Source of the DNA: Alphaproteobacteria bacterium
Lineage (GTDB): Bacteria; Pseudomonadota; Alphaproteobacteria; ATCC43930; CGMCC-115725
Assembly: GCA_019241915.1 (NCBI GenBank)
Contig: JAFAWI010000406.1
Coordinates: 1 to 5,062, forward strand
Length of the DNA stretch: 5,062 nucleotides
Direction: 5' to 3'
The notes under the pieces: generated by a model
Told to the model about the DNA's origin: nothing
The model's database searches: none
What the model saw: the letters and a program-made list of their open reading frames with translations, nothing else
Position numbers and translations under genes: made by a program
In this document: one piece after another, positions 4,472-5,062 of the stretch
How the letters are laid out: each line of letters opens with the position of its first letter
Numbering within the stretch: position 1 is the stretch's first letter

Positions 4472-5062
4472 TCAGTAATGCGTGACCCATTTGCTGGTGA
4501 GCGCTTCTTCGATGCGGCGGTGGCGGGTGCGGATCACATCCGCCGGCGCCGCGCCGACAAACGCATAGAAGGTCTTGGTACGGATCGCGTCGACGACGCG
4601 CTCGCCGACGATCTTCGGGTCGAGCCCTTGGGTAGCGAGGCGTTCGGCCAGCATCCGCTCGTCGGTGGGCTTCACCTGCGGGCCGCCCAGGTGATCGGGC
4701 CGGTTGCGCGCGCCCCGCGCGATGTTGGTTGCGATCGGGCCAGGACACAGCACCGAGACGCCGATCGCGGTCCCGTCGAGCTCGTGCTCAAGCGCTTCTG
4801 ACAGCGACAGCACGCCGTATTTGCTCATCGAATAGGGCCCCTGGTCGGTGCCGCGCCGGTTCTGAAAGCCGGCGACCGACGCGGTGTTGACGACGTGGCC
4901 TTCCTCGCCGTGCTTGAGGATGGCGGGGACGAAGTGGCGGATGCCGTGGATCACACCCCACAGGTTGACGCCGACCACGAACTGCCAGTCCGCGAGCGGC
5001 ACGTCGGTGAGCTTGGTGCCGTGCATCGGCACGCCGGCGTTGTTGCAGGCGATGTGCAGCTT
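4472..5062 (-). CDS. Classical short-chain dehydrogenase/reductase (SDR), N-terminus outside window
   Basis: The visible part is 196 residues, with the frame open to the window edge; the Rossmann glycine motif (TGxxxGxG) lies beyond it. A GTG at 5032 is internal, because the upstream codons read KLHIACNNAG, the NNAG motif that follows strand 4. In visible numbering, the catalytic set is complete: Asn33 (VNLWG), Ser62 (NTASVAG), Tyr77 and Lys81 (YSMSK), then CPGPIATNI. Family members use NAD(P)(H) to oxidise alcohols or reduce ketones in the cytoplasm. The long tail after the PG motif, rich in charged residues, resembles SDRs found beside CoA-ester and sterol or terpenoid catabolic genes, but cofactor preference and substrate cannot be read from this part. 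The stop is TGA at 4474-4472, followed at once by a strong hairpin. Confidence 0.93.
   Translation of the reverse strand, partial: KLHIACNNAGVPMHGTKLTDVPLADWQFVVGVNLWGVIHGIRHFVPAILKHGEEGHVVNTASVAGFQNRRGTDQGPYSMSKYGVLSLSEALEHELDGTAIGVSVLCPGPIATNIARGARNRPDHLGGPQVKPTDERMLAERLATQGLDPKIVGERVVDAIRTKTFYAFVGAAPADVIRTRHRRIEEALTSKWVTHY

Noticed and set aside
4383..4748. N-terminal extension of the Ddn-like protein
   Set aside because: It overlaps the SDR coding region and the hairpin, is Arg-rich, and the ATG at 4382 has a well-placed ribosome-binding site and the normal family length.

Overview
The window is GC-rich, densely coded bacterial DNA with strong Shine-Dalgarno sites (GGAGG type), short gaps and a strong preference for G/C in third codon positions. 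The gene families (SCP2-type thiolase, VOC protein, amidating-lyase-like propeller, Cys-type alpha/beta hydrolases, Ddn-like deazaflavin oxidoreductase, SDR) and the short palindromes between genes suggest a soil or aquatic alphaproteobacterium, perhaps Bradyrhizobium-like. That placement is an inference from general familiarity. No rRNA, tRNA, CRISPR array or transposase was seen.

Layout. On the + strand, the 3' part of an SCP2-type thiolase/aldolase gene (1-765, 5' end outside) is followed after 13 bases by a small VOC-fold gene (779-1162). A 157-base gap then holds two consecutive hairpins, one short and one long, before a six-bladed propeller gene (1320-2195). On the - strand, reading right to left, lie an SDR gene whose N-terminus is outside (4472-5062), a perfect 13-bp hairpin, a Ddn-like deazaflavin (F420)-type oxidoreductase (3921-4382), a possible promoter with a short palindrome, and a tandem pair of paralogous alpha/beta hydrolases (3067-3828, then 2271-3053). 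The two groups converge at 2196-2270, where a GC-rich hairpin probably separates the transcripts.

How the genes may work together. The set resembles a catabolic neighbourhood: CoA-ester carbon-carbon bond cleavage (thiolase/aldolase), alcohol/ketone redox (SDR), ring or ester opening (hydrolases), deazaflavin-linked reduction, and a VOC protein plus a propeller enzyme that could act on intermediates. Sterol-like, terpenoid or aromatic substrates would fit, but nothing in the sequence identifies the substrate. Several enzymes look altered at their active sites: the thiolase lacks the usual C-terminal Cys and GHP motifs, the VOC protein lacks two of the usual metal ligands, and both hydrolases have a Cys nucleophile and no His at the usual late position. 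The best candidates for something undescribed are the paired Cys hydrolases and the long hairpin at 1189-1260. No wholly new kind of system is evident.
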